From the NCBI GenBank assembly GCA_013003675.1, contig JABDIP010000098.1, forward strand, positions 1 through 14,309: a stretch of 14,309 nucleotides of DNA, in the 5' to 3' direction. Below are positions 14,069-14,309 of this stretch, in pieces. This stretch comes from Inquilinus sp. (GTDB lineage Bacteria; Pseudomonadota; Alphaproteobacteria; DSM-16000; Inquilinaceae). Both the position numbers and the translations under genes were made by a program. Under the pieces are notes generated by a model. It was not told the DNA's origin and made no database searches. It saw nothing but the letters and a program-made list of their open reading frames with translations. Every line of letters begins with the position of its first letter. The stretch's first letter is position 1.

Positions 14069-14309
14069 ATGCTCAGATCAATCGTCCTTGCACTCTCCGT
14101 CGTCGGGCTGGCAACGCCGGTGGCCGCGGCGACGGTGTCGATCACCTGTGGATCGGTCGGCGCCGAACAGACGCTCTGCCGTGAGGCGGTGAAGGACTGG
14201 GAGGCGGCGACCGGCCACGAGGTGCAGGTCGTGGCGCCGCCGACATCGACGTCCGACCAGCTCGCGCTCTATCAGCAGATGCTGAATTCCGGGTCGGGCG
14301 ACATCGACA
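14069..14309 (+). CDS. ABC transporter sugar-binding protein, ThuE-like (5' part only)
   Basis: Only the first 80 codons are inside the window and the frame is still open at the edge. The product starts with a signal peptide (hydrophobic stretch IVLALSVVGLATPVA, likely cleavage after AAA near residue 21). The mature start VSITCGSVGAEQTLCREAVK resembles trehalose/maltose-type binding proteins such as ThuE, as do the later EAATGHEVQVV and LALYQQMLNSGSGDID. It should be a periplasmic receptor for a sugar ABC importer, with permease and ATPase genes expected beyond the window. It follows the ScfR-type regulator by 145 bases on the same strand but has its own strong ribosome binding site and is probably an unrelated operon. 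The exact sugar cannot be told from this fragment. Confidence 0.8.
   Translation, partial: MLRSIVLALSVVGLATPVAAATVSITCGSVGAEQTLCREAVKDWEAATGHEVQVVAPPTSTSDQLALYQQMLNSGSGDID

Noticed and set aside
12628..14145. Minus-strand 505-codon frame opposite the ScfR-type regulator
   Set aside because: No recognisable domain and shadow-like composition, while the plus strand carries the full HTH/ImmA/DUF2083 architecture.

Overview
The window looks like chromosome from a high-GC alphaproteobacterium, most likely Rhodospirillales-like. Support: dense GC-rich coding, a perfect CtrA-type box (TTAA-N7-TTAAC) at 903-918, a CrbS/CbrA-type symporter-histidine kinase, and a short-chain fatty acyl-CoA regulator (ScfR/PccR/RamB family) divergent from a sodium:solute symporter. 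The placement is inference from protein character only. I see no tRNA, rRNA, CRISPR array, insertion sequence or sign of recent transfer.

Layout. (1) 47-711, minus: a small unknown protein and a PilZ-domain (c-di-GMP) protein. (2) 712-1085: an intergenic region with the CtrA box. (3) 1086-6712, plus: an apparent four-gene signalling operon made of a receiver-only response regulator, a membrane protein fusing a PAS domain and a degenerate kinase core to a DnaQ-type 3'-5' exonuclease, a two-helix DUF3311-like membrane protein, and a sodium:solute symporter fused to a STAC region and histidine kinase. (4) 6735-8198, minus, convergent: a CBS-pair/DUF294 nucleotidyltransferase-like protein. (5) 8363-10006: four small or medium unknown proteins, all with predicted membrane segments, one with TPR-like repeats. 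(6) 10136-12100, minus: a second, kinase-free symporter with a strong intrinsic terminator. (7) 12322-13923, plus: a divergent ScfR-type regulator. (8) From 14069: the start of a ThuE-like sugar-binding protein of an ABC transporter, cut by the window edge.

The genes read as an acetate/short-chain-fatty-acid sensing, uptake and control locus. DnaQ-type exonucleases, DUF294 proteins and SSS symporters are known to cluster around acetate uptake in proteobacteria.

The most unusual point is in the ScfR protein. Between its DNA-binding and acyl-CoA-type domains it carries an extra segment of about 60 residues that is plainly a histidine-kinase dimerisation/phospho-acceptor (DHp, HisKA) module. 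The H-box histidine (His142) is kept and there is no ATPase domain. The segment matches the DHp of the symporter-kinase in the same window at 33 of 59 ungapped positions. The exonuclease protein has a third DHp-like segment with Gln in the histidine position. One kinase, one receiver-only protein, one dead-kinase exonuclease and one DHp-bearing transcription factor therefore sit together. This suggests a phosphorelay or kinase-docking input into a metabolite-sensing regulator. The two divergent promoters between the symporter and the regulator carry phased TG(C/T)AAA elements resembling the ScfR-family TTTGCAAA operator.
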